DNA of 64,000 nt, taken from assembly GCA_033063855.1 (NCBI GenBank), contig CP093831.1, positions 10,416,001 through 10,480,000 on the forward strand. The letters are read 5' to 3'. Origin of the DNA: Smittia aterrima. Lineage: Eukaryota; Arthropoda; Insecta; Diptera; Chironomidae. Within the stretch, counting starts at the first letter, position 1. Each line of letters opens with the position of its first letter. The notes beneath the pieces are model-generated. The model saw only the letters and a list, made by a program, of their open reading frames with translations, was not told where the DNA came from and did not search any database. Shown here in pieces: positions 20,228-30,999 of the stretch. A program made the position numbers and the translations under genes.

Positions 20228-22664
20228 ATGAGCGACATCAAATCAAAGGAAGAGAAGTTTGTGATGGAAACAGGTAAGAAAATTGAATTGTTTTCGATTG
20301 CCATATCGATTTCTATCGATTTTCGTCTCACCCCAAAGAAAACTTTGAAATGCTGAAGGCGCTGTACGAGTTTCAAGCTGTTTATCCTAAAACGATCAGG
20401 TTTCTTGAGTGACAATTGCGTTGAAGTTCATTCCATTAATCAATTCTCAACAAATTTTAGTTTCGAGGAGGGAGAACTGTTCGTTCTTCACCAAACATCA
20501 GCAAGACAGCGAAACTGGTGGCAAGTAGTCAACGAGAGAGGCAACATCGGCTTCGTCCCATCGAATTACGTAGAAAAGTGTAAAGTGAGTAATACCGCCC
20601 AAAATGAAAAATCAATATTTTACACTCACTGCAAAGGTTTCGCAATTGTCCTAATTTTGTTATCACTATGTTCAAGGTCGAGCCACCGTTTCTTTTGGAG
20701 TTTCTCGAAACTACAATTGAAAACTTGCGACATTCCGATGATCCAGACGAAAACCTTATCACATCATTGATCGAAAAGAAATCGAATCTTGAGAAAATCA
20801 TGTCAGGGCAGGAGCCAGACGAGCCTGTGGTAAAGGAGAAACGACATAAATCACCTAAAGTTGGCAACGGATCGGTAAAGCACGCAGCGGATGATTATCC
20901 AAGAGAGGAAGAGCCAAGTGTCAAGTCAAAGCATAAGAGCAAACAGGAAACCACAAAAAAGTCAATGTCGAGTTCGTCAATGGCTGACACAAAGCCAGCG
21001 CAACCAATTCAAGAGAGTCCGAGTATGAGTGTTTTAACATCAAAGCTTGATGACATCTCTTTAACATCACCAAGCAATCCAGACACCAGTCTTCTCTCTG
21101 AAATCTCATCGGGAGGTACTACAACAACTACAATTACAATAACAAGTACAACAGACGATGCTACAATCATCACAAAAGACTTTGAAGACGAAGAGGAAGA
21201 TTATCCACCAGCTCCTGATGTTATATCCGAGCTGAAAGAAGAAAAGTCCGACGGAAGCTCAAGTGTTGATAAAGCAGCAAATGGCTCAAGCAAAAACAAC
21301 GAGCAGAGTCATGATGTGATTGTGGAAGAGCAAGATGTTTACCAAATCGTGGAATCGATTCGAAAAAGCACAAACTTGAGTCATGAACTTTCGCAATTGG
21401 CTCTTCGCGTTGTAATCAGTGAAATGGAAGCTCTTTTGCCTGATTCTGGAAAATTTCTCGAACCAATCGCCGTTCACTTGTCATCTCCACTCTCAGTCCC
21501 AGATAATTTGCTGGGAGATGCTCACGATGCACAACGTTTGCGCAATCTCTTCTGTGAACTTGCTGACGCTAAGAATGATGAAGATCAACGAAGTTGGATG
21601 CTTCATGAAGACGAAGCTGATATTACAAACTATTTAACTGAACTTATCAGAATTCTCGTTGACGCTGATCCGAAGATTTGTCGTTATGAAATGTCTTGCG
21701 ACTCGTATAACTCCGTGAATAATTTGGTGCTCTACTATCAGATGGAGTCGCGATGGAACATTCGAAAACTTTTGCTGCGTGCATTCAAAGCAATGTGCTT
21801 ACTCGACTTGACATGCGTTGAGATCTTAATTAGCTCAGTGCTTCCGCTGGTGCTTGTTCAAGATATGCTTGCAAACTCAGAAAATCTTGAGAAACTGAGC
21901 GAGCTTTCGGTTATGTTGATCATGATATTTAGTGCAGGGCATAAAATGCCAATCGCAAACTTCGACCACATGAAAAGTGAATTTGTTTTGTTCATGCTCA
22001 ATTTGATTGAAAATCCACTCGAAGACGATCAAACCGAATTTTTATCTGACGTCATGATCAACCTGTTGCTTGCTTTCAACCTTCAGTTCGACAACTATAG
22101 CGAGAACACAATTCTTGAGACAATGACACAAGTTAAAGCTTCGAAATCGTTCACTGAGAAAATTCTTCTTTTGATTAATCGCGAAGGTAAGTGAAAGAAA
22201 GTTTAATTGGATTTGTGCAAATTATAAACTTTTGTTCTTCGCAGAGGATCCAGTGTTTGTTCTCAAGCATACAAAACCGCCGGTAAATTCAGTTTTAAAG
22301 ATGCTCGTAGACTTGTTCAGCATTCCAGAGACGACTCTTCTCTTCTATACGAACGATGTCAAAGTTCTTATCGATATTCTTGTCCGACAACTTTCCGATT
22401 TATCAGCTGGCGATGTGGTGAGTTTATTCTTCTTTAAAAATTTTCCTTTACTAACAAAAATGTTTCTTACAGCTCCGCAAATGGTATCTCGAATTGTGTC
22501 GTCGAATCCTTCGTAACACCGACTACGCTGAACATCAGCACCGTGCTCTCGATTTAATGAAAATCTTCACTCGAATATTTTGCGAGGAGACTATCGAGTC
22601 AGCAGGCGATCAACAGGTTGTACGAGAGATATCGAACGAATTTCCGCAAATCTTCAAAGCTTAA
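20228..22664 (+). CDS. SH3 adaptor of the NCKIPSD/SPIN90 family
   Basis: Exons 20228-20273, 20339-20399, 20461-20584, 20677-22186, 22245-22417 and 22473-22664 give 701 aa, close to the ~720 aa of human NCKIPSD. Family members bind Nck/Arp2/3 and nucleate unbranched actin. An N-terminal SH3 domain spans roughly residues 20-75: ALYEF start, then FEEGELFVL, WWQVVNERGNIGFVPSNYV. A Ser/Thr-rich, acidic low-complexity linker follows. The C-terminal half is the armadillo-like Leu-rich SPIN90/Ldb17 domain (from about VYQIVESIR to the end, KIFTRIFCEE). The first coding exon joins in frame and precedes a second in-frame ATG at 20350; the upstream ATG is preferred because the junction is exact. The second intron has a weak GTTTCT donor. 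Confidence 0.9.
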
Positions 22665-23374
22665 GGGGAATGATATTTAGTAACATACTTTGAGAATGGA
22701 AAGTATTATTCTGAACGTGGTGTAGAGTTAGAGATGACAACTTCCGATGCGAAGTCGTAAGCCAAATTCCTTAAGAAATTTAATTCTCTTTTACGATAAG
22801 CACAAGAAGCACAATTTCTCTTCTTAAAGAAATTTTTAAATTTGTGGTGATCGTCGATCGAAGTCAGATTCCGTTTAGAACTTTTCCAAAAGCAAGCAAA
22901 AGCCTTTCCAATGAATCCAATGAACCGACAACTGCATTTAAATTTTAAAAAAGTATCAGACTAGAAACCTTTCAAACTACTAAGCAATTTGCTGCTGATA
23001 TTTATCAATTAAGTTCCACAACTTCTCGCATTTCGTCGCATAAACAATGACTCTGAATCTCATTTAAAACGATTGCCAATCAAATTGAAACAGAGGAAAG
23101 TTGCAAAGTTAAAAAAGTTTCTTTTATTCGACATGCCAAAGATATTTTAAATGTTATTGCGTTTAGAAAGAAAGTCTTAAATTGAATGTTTAGTAAACAT
23201 TGTTTAGTCATATGTTTCGCAACTGATGGAGATAAAGGCATTTAATGGTTTTGAAAAATTTACGGACAGTTAAATTAGTGATTAATTAAAATGATTTATC
23301 CTACTAATTCCGATTCTGATAAAGAGGAATAAAAAAAACTTAATAAACTTGAATTTAAATTAAAAATTCAAAGG
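22665..23374. other. Intergenic, convergent 3' flanks
   Basis: About 710 bp between the converging NCKIPSD-like and coiled-coil genes. It is AT-rich with no supported gene, repeat or RNA. Confidence 0.4.
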
Positions 23375-24103
23375 TTATTTCTCCATGATTGTGAAATCTG
23401 TCTCAAAAACATCTGCATCCATAGAAGTGGAGTCTTCTTCTCGGAGAGCATTCATTGTCATGATTGTGAAATCCCCTAATTGATCGTTCTGCTCTACTGT
23501 TAAGGAGTTTCCGCCTTGACGAGAATTCGTTGCCAATAATGTAAAGTCAGCTTGATCGGCAATTGGTGGCATGAAAGTGAAGTCGCCTTTCATAGTCACA
23601 TTTTCATCCAAATCTTTGCGGAACAGTTCAATTTCTGACTGAAGTTGTTTCATAAGATTCTTCGAAGCGCTTAGTACCTGATCATGTTCGTCTTTTGTGA
23701 TGTATTTCTCTTTTAGTATCAGCTCATGATCGGCATTTGTGATATAGTTTTCTTTAATATCATTCTTGAGCTTGTTGAGTTCAGCGAGAATTTTGTTTGT
23801 TCTTCCACGGGCTTCCTTCAGGTCGGTGCTATTCTTAGCTATTATTTTTCTAAGACGATCTCTCTCTATCATTAAATTTTGCAACTCATCGTTTCCATCA
23901 CTCAGATCCTTCTTCAATTTACTAACTTCAATCTTGTGTTGGTTAATCAGATTTGTTTCCATGTTATTACGCATTTTAAGTTTATCCTTTAGATCTTCAA
24001 TTTTCGCTTTTAATTGAGCATTTTCGTCTGATTTGCGTGATACTAATTGCTGAACCATGTCAAGCATTTCAGGAGAATACTTTGATGAAGAATTGTAAGC
24101 CAT
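23375..24103 (-). CDS. Coiled-coil protein with four C-terminal DFT motifs
   Basis: A single-exon 242-aa frame with an ATG start. Residues 15-170 are highly charged with heptad-like leucines and isoleucines, indicating a long coiled coil. Within it, an 11-residue unit appears twice (YITNADHELIL at 120-130 and YITKDEHDQVL at 134-144). The C-terminal third is acidic and has four copies of a short motif: DFTFM 174-178, DFTLL 186-190, DFTIM 211-215 and DFTIM 236-240. I do not recognise the protein. The motif array looks like repeated docking or phosphorylation sites at the end of a rod. It lies downstream of RAD1 on the same strand, 221 bp from its stop, but separate in style. Confidence 0.75.
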   Translation of the reverse strand: MAYNSSSKYSPEMLDMVQQLVSRKSDENAQLKAKIEDLKDKLKMRNNMETNLINQHKIEVSKLKKDLSDGNDELQNLMIERDRLRKIIAKNSTDLKEARGRTNKILAELNKLKNDIKENYITNADHELILKEKYITKDEHDQVLSASKNLMKQLQSEIELFRKDLDENVTMKGDFTFMPPIADQADFTLLATNSRQGGNSLTVEQNDQLGDFTIMTMNALREEDSTSMDADVFETDFTIMEK

Positions 24104-24324
24104 TTTATCTGCTCAAGAAAGGAAACTACGTTTAATAAGTTCTCATCGCTGTTCTGCATACAAACCTCAGTTTATTTCAATTGAATTGATGATATTCTTG
24201 TTAAAATTTAACAAATAATTCGGAGCGATTTTTGCAAGTCAGCAAAGGGATAAAAATGAAATTGAACAACAAAAACTAAACAAATCCTTATTTTCAAAAT
24301 TTATTTGAGCGTTGAACTGTAATT

Positions 24325-25254
24325 CTAATCATCTTCATCAAATAAGGGCAACATGTTATATTCTATAAATGCTGAAGACTCTTCCTCTTCGACCCTAACT
24401 TTCAATTGAATTCTAACTGCTCCATCATCGAATGTTCGTATTGACACTTTGGAAGCTAGACTGAGAGCTTTCATTACATTCTTGAAGTAAGCAAATTTGT
24501 AGGCGAATCTCGTTGGCTCCTTACATTCAAACTTATCGAAGGCATCATTGATTGAACTGACTTTTACGACGGCACCGCATTGATAAACTCCAGGAGTCTT
24601 CAACTGGAATTTCCGCTGAGTGATTTTGACTATAATCTCTTCGATGTTGCGGTCGAAGTCACTCAGCAAGTTGAGCAAGAAACCAGCGTCTACAATTAGA
24701 TCACTCGTTGCCTGTCCCGTTGATTTAAAATCGATTGGTTCATTGCTGTGCATTGTCTTCAGGAAGTATTCAGTTCTTATTTCACTTGCTTCTTCAGCTT
24801 GTGTATCATCTTCTGGGACTGACCGTTGTCTCGATCTCTTTGCTGATGATTCACCAGAATCAATCTGAGTGCAAGTGAACACGATGAGATTCTCGCTGTG
24901 ATAGTATGTGATGTTCATATTTCCTAAATCATTATCGATGAATGCAGAAAGTAATTCTGTGACTGATGTGAGATTCACACCAAAGCTAATGATTTCAATT
25001 CCTTTCGTTGGTTTAAATAAGAATTTGTGGAAGAACGATTCCATGACGAACGCTTTAACTTGAAAACTCTTAGACTCCTCAACCACGTATTTCAAACCAT
25101 TCGGACTGAGCTCGATGTCTGTGTTGTTAACGAAGTTGAGACATTTAATAATACTGACAAATAATCTGATGTACTTTGATTTCAGAGTAGAAGCGAATGT
25201 CATGTTCGAGGCCACGCATTGGGCAATATCAAGTGGACCTCGTTTCGACTTCAT
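24325..25254 (-). CDS. Rad1: RAD1, 9-1-1 checkpoint clamp subunit
   Basis: A single-exon frame of 309 aa. RAD1 forms the PCNA-like heterotrimer with RAD9 and HUS1 that is loaded at DNA damage and activates ATR. Recognisable stretches include NGLKYVVEESKSFQVKAFVM near the N-terminal PCNA fold and SLASKVSIRTFDDGAVRIQL ... AFIEYNMLPLF at the C-terminus, aligning with the conserved end of animal RAD1. An acidic loop (about 130-145) is longer than in vertebrates. The chosen ATG lies 5 bp after the stop codon of ZSWIM7; an internal ATG at codon 18 is the alternative. No promoter space of its own is visible. Confidence 0.88.
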   Translation of the reverse strand: MKSKRGPLDIAQCVASNMTFASTLKSKYIRLFVSIIKCLNFVNNTDIELSPNGLKYVVEESKSFQVKAFVMESFFHKFLFKPTKGIEIISFGVNLTSVTELLSAFIDNDLGNMNITYYHSENLIVFTCTQIDSGESSAKRSRQRSVPEDDTQAEEASEIRTEYFLKTMHSNEPIDFKSTGQATSDLIVDAGFLLNLLSDFDRNIEEIIVKITQRKFQLKTPGVYQCGAVVKVSSINDAFDKFECKEPTRFAYKFAYFKNVMKALSLASKVSIRTFDDGAVRIQLKVRVEEEESSAFIEYNMLPLFDEDD

Positions 25255-25259
25255 GACGA

Positions 25260-25818
25260 TCAGAATTTTATTTTCTTCAGAATCGCTCGAAACTCAAACA
25301 GAGACTTCTCAATCACTTCAACTTTTCCCAGAGCTCTCGCGATACGAGTTGCGATGTAATGTTTGCAGCAATACTCGTCGCCTTTTACGACTTGTTTGTA
25401 GAATGATTGGCACGAGCAGAAGGGTAAGTTAGGGAACCTGTAATAAAGGAGTTGTCTGAGATTAAATCATCGACCATCGCTCGACAACTTACAAATGATA
25501 GACAAACGGTCCTGTGCTTGGAGGAATCTCGAAGACTTCTCGTGAACTATGCTCAGAACGGTAAAGCTTGATTTGTATATTGTCCACAACGTCTAATGCT
25601 CTTTCAACGACTTCTCCAAGCAAATCACTTAAAGCTAAAATATTTTCAAAAACTGAAGAAAAACATTTAAGGAAACAAATTTTAATTGCAAAAGTTTTAA
25701 TCTCACCAGCAACTTCGTCTTCAGCTTTTTGCTCAATTGACAACAACAAGGCTTCAACGCTGTTCTTGAAGACAACCGATCGCACTTGATTAAACTCGTA
25801 ATTAGGTTGATCTTCCAT
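25260..25818 (-). CDS. ZSWIM7/SWS1, SWIM-domain Shu-complex protein
   Basis: Exons 25707-25818, 25493-25652 and 25260-25437 give 149 aa, the size of vertebrate ZSWIM7. SWS1 works with RAD51 paralogues (SWSAP1) in homologous recombination and meiosis. The conserved helix EVVERALDVVDNIQIKLYR matches the ALDLVD region. The SWIM zinc site is complete: C98-x-C100-x14-C115-x-H117, followed by YIATRIARAL. The start is the ATG at 25816-25818 (MEDQPNYEF); an apparent extension upstream would need TTG. Acceptor choice for exon 2 is slightly ambiguous: a second in-frame AG would shorten the protein by six residues. RAD1 follows 5 bp after the stop codon. Confidence 0.87.
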
Positions 25819-26162
25819 AAAAAAACTAATTCGAAACAACAATTTGAAAAACTTCTTTTATTTATTTCAGATGACCCCATCTAGTGGTGTAGTACTTGAA
25901 TATTCCCGGCTAAAGGGTCTACAACTACTCGAAGCGACGTCATTGTAAATTCACAATCTCAAACAATTTCTCGGTGAATCAAAATATCAAATAAACTACA
26001 CATCGGAGTAGTTTAAAAAAATGGTTTCCTGTTAGTGAAAGTAGCTTTCCACCGAATAGACCTCAACTGCATAACTCAAAGTATTAAACACACAAAATAA
26101 AAGTGAATTGAAAATTTTCAAGAAAAAAAAGTAAACACAAAGCATCTGAAGAAATAAAAGCG
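25819..26162. promoter_or_regulatory. Divergent promoter region, ZSWIM7-RAD1 and STT3A
   Basis: 344 bp separate the outward-facing starts of ZSWIM7 and STT3A, so one short interval probably drives both. No specific element can be named. Confidence 0.45.
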
Positions 26163-28758
26163 ATGAGCGCGGCTGTGAAACCAAGTTCGTCGTTTCGACT
26201 TAATCTTGAGAAACAAGAAAGTCTAATTAAGCTGGGAATTCTTGTTCTCGCAGCAATTCTTTGTAAGTGGAAGATTCATTTTGTTATGGGCGTATTTTAA
26301 TGGTTATTTGCTGCAAATTTAGCTTTTTCGACTCGTCTTTTCTCTGTTCTTCGATTCGAGAGTGTTATCCATGAGTTTGATCCTTACTTCAACTACAGAA
26401 CTACAAAGTTTCTGACAGAGAAAGGTTTCTACAACTTCCACAATTGGTAAGTCAAAGACTTCATCGATTTTTCCGAGTTTATTTTATAGTCTCATTAAAT
26501 ATTTAAGGTTTGATGAAATGGCTTGGTATCCACTCGGAAGAATTATCGGTGGAACCATTTACCCAGGACTCATGGTCACATCTGCGACGCTTTATAGAAT
26601 TTTGTGGCTGCTCAACATCACCATCGACATTCGTAATGTTTGTGTATTCCTTGCGCCGCTGTTTTCATCGTTCACGACTATCGTAACGTACCTTCTAACT
26701 ACGGAGATTCATTCGAGCGGAGCTGGACTCGTTGCAGCAGCAATGATATCTATCGTTCCGGGATACATCTCACGTTCTGTGGCAGGATCATATGATAACG
26801 AAGGCATTGCTATCTTCGCTATGTTACTGACTTATTACATGTGGATCAAGTCTGTGAAGACAGGAACGATTTATTGGTCAACGTTAACGAGTCTTGCTTA
26901 CTTCTACATGGTTTCATCATGGGGCGGTTATGTCTTTCTTATTAACTTGATTCCACTCCACGTTTTGGCTTTGATGACAACTGGACGATTCTCGCATAGA
27001 CTTTACGTTGCTTACAGTACCGTCTATTGCATTGGAACAATCCTTTCAATGCAGATCTCATTCGTCGGATTCCAGCCTGTGCAATCATCTGAACACATGT
27101 TGGCTTTCGGTGTCTTTGGATTATGTCAGTTGCACGCGCTTGTTGACTTCGTTCGATCGAAGCTTTCAAAGGAACAATTTGAAGTCCTCTTCAAATCGAT
27201 GGTCGCAGCAATTATTTCAATCGCCATTGGTTTCGCCGCAATATTAACGCTATCAGGAAAAGTTTCTCCTTGGACTGGACGATTCTACTCGCTGCTTGAT
27301 CCGTCATACGCCAAAAATCATATTCCAATCATTGCATCCGTCTCAGAACATCAACCAACAAGCTGGAGCTCATTCTACTTCGATCTTCAAATCCTCGTAT
27401 TTCTTTTTCCTGCCGGTTTGTTCTTCTGCTTCGATAATTTAACCGATGCCAATATTTTCATCATCCTTTACGGAGTAACGAGCATCTACTTTGCTGGTGT
27501 GATGGTTCGTTTAATGCTTGTGCTTGCGCCAGTCATGTGCGTCCTCTCTGGAATCGCCGTCTCTCATCTCTTGACGAAATATATGCGGAATGTCGATACC
27601 TCACCAGTGGCAGCTCCTGATGCCGTCAAACAAGTAAGACAAGAGTCAAAAAGAACAAAGAAATACGATCAACAGCAAAAAGGCGTTAAGAATGAAATTG
27701 CAATTGGATTTGTTATTTTAATGACGTTCATGTTGATCACCTACACATTCCACTGCACTTGGGTAACATCTGAAGCATACTCCTCTCCAAGCATCGTTTT
27801 AAGCGCAAGATCTCATGACGGCAGTCGCATTATCTTCGATGATTTCCGAGAGGCATATTACTGGTTGAAAATGAACACAGCTGAGGTGAGTTAATTTTAA
27901 CAAATCAAAATATTTGGATAAATTTCAAAATGATGACAAGAATTGATATTTGATCGATCCTAAGGAGAATCTCTGAGTGTCTGCATGATCGTGACGGCTG
28001 TCGAGTATTCGGTTGAGTTCCCAAAATTCTTGGTAGAATTCCTGAAGCTCCCAACCGACATCATCGCTTGTAATGGCTCAGCATAGCTTCGGGATCATGA
28101 TATTTAAATTTACACTTTGATCTCTGATTCCAAAAATATTTTTAAATAATCAATTTTATTTTCAAACAAAAGTTAATTCCAATGTTTCTGCTAAACTTCA
28201 CAGGATGCCCGAATTATGTCATGGTGGGATTATGGATACCAGATAACAGCAATGGCTAATCGAACGATTCTTGTGGATAACAACACTTGGAATAATACTC
28301 ATATATCAAGAGTTGGTCAAGCGATGGCATCGACGGAGGACAAAGCTTATGAGATAATGCGTGAACTTGATGTGAATTACGTGCTTGTGATTTTCGGAGG
28401 ACTGACAGGCTACTCTTCTGATGACATCAACAAGTTCTTGTGGATGGTGAGAATTGGAGGATCAACTGATAGAGGGCAGAATATTAAAGAGCAAGATTAT
28501 TATTCATCAAACGGCGACTTCAGAATTGATAAAGAAGGATCGCCAACATTGCTTAACTGTTTAATGTACAAACTCTGCTACTACCGATTCGGTCAAGTGT
28601 ACACGGAAGCAGGAAAACCAACGGGCTACGACAGAGTGCGTGGAGCAGAAATCGGAAATAAAGATTTCGAACTTGAAACGCTTCAGGAGGTTTACACAAC
28701 GGAACATTGGCTTGTAAGAATTTACAAGGTCAAGGACCTGGAGAATCGTGGATTGTAA
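26163..28758 (+). CDS. Stt3A: STT3A, catalytic subunit of oligosaccharyltransferase
   Basis: Exons 26163-26262, 26323-26446, 26508-27885 and 28204-28758 give 718 aa. STT3 transfers the lipid-linked glycan to Asn-X-Ser/Thr sequons in the ER; STT3A acts with the translocon. The first luminal loop carries the acidic SVIHEFDPYFNYR motif. A dozen or so hydrophobic membrane spans follow, with the SVSEHQPTSW loop. The C-terminal domain bears the signature WWDYG at residues 541-545 and DNNTWNNTHISRVGQAMAS. Sequence agreement is with STT3A rather than STT3B (for instance WFDEMAWYPLGRIIGGTIYP and the KVKDLENRGL end). The reading frame is intact. The third intron (27886-28203) is unusually long for this gene and may hold a structured RNA. 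Confidence 0.97.
28010..28060 (+). ncRNA. Possible structured RNA hairpin in STT3A intron 3
   Basis: CGGTTG (28010-28015) pairs with CAACCG (28052-28057), and AATTC (28025-28029) pairs with GAATT (28036-28040) inside it. ACA follows the outer stem directly, as in the 3' half of an H/ACA snoRNA. I could not find a convincing H box or a 5' hairpin, so a snoRNA is only a suggestion. The host intron is about 318 bp, compared with about 60 bp for the others in this gene. Confidence 0.25.
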
Positions 28759-29987
28759 AAAAAATTCTTCAAGTGAACTGCAAAACTCACAAGTCATTCC
28801 TTCTTCGTATTTAATGCTTTCGTTTATCGATAACCCGAAGGTCTCAAAAGAATTTGCTTACGTCTCAGTTAAATCCTTTAAAGCCTAATTCTTTGAAATC
28901 TTTCCTCGAGTGAGCCGCACTTAATCGACCATTAACCTCTATGTCTCTCTTAAACCTTTAAAAATAATTTCTATTCGCACACTTGTCGTCATTAGAAATT
29001 AATCGATCCACAAGGTACGAACTTTCCTTCCTTAAGTTGAACAAAAAGTTTTTAATAAAATTCGAATAAAACTAAAATAAAATAATTGACAAGTTTGTTT
29101 AATTTTGTGGGTTGAATGATCAAAGATTTGAATCTCAATTGAATGGTCAATTGAATCAAAATTTTGCAACAAGTGGTAGTTTTGCTAAACTTTCATGGAA
29201 AGATTCAATCTATGAGATTGCCATTGATTGAAACTTGTAATCATCAAATAATCAATCAAATTCTCCTAGTGCAAGCGAAAAACCATTCTTCGTGTCTCGT
29301 TATCTTCATCGATATTGAACAAGCTTCAAGGAAGTCTCGATGCTTGCCTTTGTTGATGAAAAAGTTGAGTGTTCGTGTTGTGAATACAAATTTTCACTTT
29401 CATCTGCTGACAGACGAAGTAAATTGAATTCACCTTTGAAGAGGGAAAACTAGGAGAATTCGGGCTGAATATTCAAACGCTGAACAAGTCCACGCAAAGG
29501 TTCCGTTCCGATGTCGTGTAGAAAGGAAAATCACGAAGAAATTAATTGAATGAAAATGTAGGAAATGATGATGGAGAAACGTGCTCGTAGGCAGAATAAA
29601 AAAGTTTTTTGATGGGCATTTCAGAAGAGATTCGCTTCGGTGAAGAAAAAATCTGTCGATGATGACAACGACGTTGCTATTTTGGGGAAATGAAGAAGCG
29701 TAAAAGCTTCCGTGAGAACGTGACCCATCAGTGCAATGTCAACATTTCATAAACATGCCCAAAGACTTCGGAGCTGTCGAGTTTAATGTCTGAAAACTTC
29801 ACTCAGCAATTTTTATAATAAGTTGAACGTAGGACGTCAAATGGCTTCGTGTTTTCTTCAAAATATAATCAAGGAAAATTGTTTCTTTCTTTCTTCAACC
29901 GAAATGCCTTGCAGCGAGAGGAGGGAACATCGCAAATACGTCAAGCTTTGCATTTGTTTACGAGCAAATTCTCTCATCTCCTCTGGA
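28759..29987. other. Gene desert, proximal part
   Basis: STT3A 3' flank and further intergenic sequence. Only short ORFs lacking motifs or homology; no RNA gene recognised. Confidence 0.4.
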
Positions 29988-30999
29988 AAATCACCGACGT
30001 CATTATGCAAATCACTCGTGCGTTAAGAGATCAAATGATGCTTCCTATTCAAGGATTTCGCAAAAAGCTTTTTCAATCGTACTCCTGGCCATGAAAATAG
30101 TTTTCTATAAACATTCGCTGCAAAGTGTTTTCTCATCAATTTTTTCATATTTCGCTTTGCTCACAAAATTCATGGAAAACTTTTGTGCGAATAAAAAACG
30201 TTTCGATCGAAATTCAAACATTTTAATCGAGTGCTGAAAGCCTCTTTCAAGCAAAACGATTGATGGAAGTGTGAGTATTCAAAAAAGCAATCAATCGATG
30301 GACATCCGTTGCAGTGAATGCGAAGAGCAAACTTGCAGTGTGAAGCTGAGGCGATGAAAAATATTTTGGTCAAGTGCATCTGAGAGAAATAAATTTAATT
30401 AACAACCGCAGCGTCCATCAAACAAATCGGCTAATTAATTCAAAAAGCCAATTCAGCAGTGTCCACAGAAGTCGTTTCTCAGCAGCAAACTAACGAGAAA
30501 ATTACTGAAAGCGCAGCGTTTCCAATTTTGACAGCTGACGCTCGAAGGCGCGGAAGGGGAGAGAGCTAACGAAAAAATTATGACACTGATGAGTAATTAA
30601 CGTAATTTGCTATGAATTCAATCAACTGAGCTTCTGTCCCGCCCAACTTTGAAGCTCATCCCGAAAACAAGTTGAGAATTAATTAGCTCGTGAGTTTTTT
30701 TTTTATCAAATTGTGGGAATGCTCAGAACTAAAATTACAAATCGTTTTCCATCATTCATGCCCTGAAGTTGTAAACACATCCGAGAAGTTTTCCGTTTAC
30801 ATCTACAACCACACACACTCACAAAATGAATAATTTCGATCATCTGATGCCGAACTTTACAGCAAACGAGCTATTAAAGTTTGTTTACCGTCAAAACAGC
30901 CAAGAGCAGAGAAAAACTTTCAAACGAAGCAAACACAAATCGAGAAAGTAATCAGAGAAGAAAATCCTCACAAGCTACGTCGAAGGATTATTTACATCA
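29988..30999. repeat. Inverted repeat 1, left arm (~1.0 kb)
   Basis: Reverse-complement match to 37737-38745 over the whole length with few mismatches. The arms contain no transposase-like frame. A 69-codon frame shared by both arms (30170-30379 minus; 38355-38564 plus) differs only by amino-acid-changing substitutions, so it is probably not coding. No short terminal repeats or obvious target-site duplication bound the arms. Confidence 0.9.

Noticed and set aside
24104..24324. Coiled-coil gene as part of the RAD1 transcript unit
   Set aside because: The coiled-coil gene starts 221 bp downstream of the RAD1 stop codon, enough for its own promoter and a RAD1 poly(A) site, unlike the 5-bp ZSWIM7-RAD1 gap.
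30170..30379. 69-codon frame conserved in both arms of inverted repeat 1
   Set aside because: The differences between arms in this frame all change amino acids, and the match simply reflects repeat identity. It starts and ends at no special point of the repeat.
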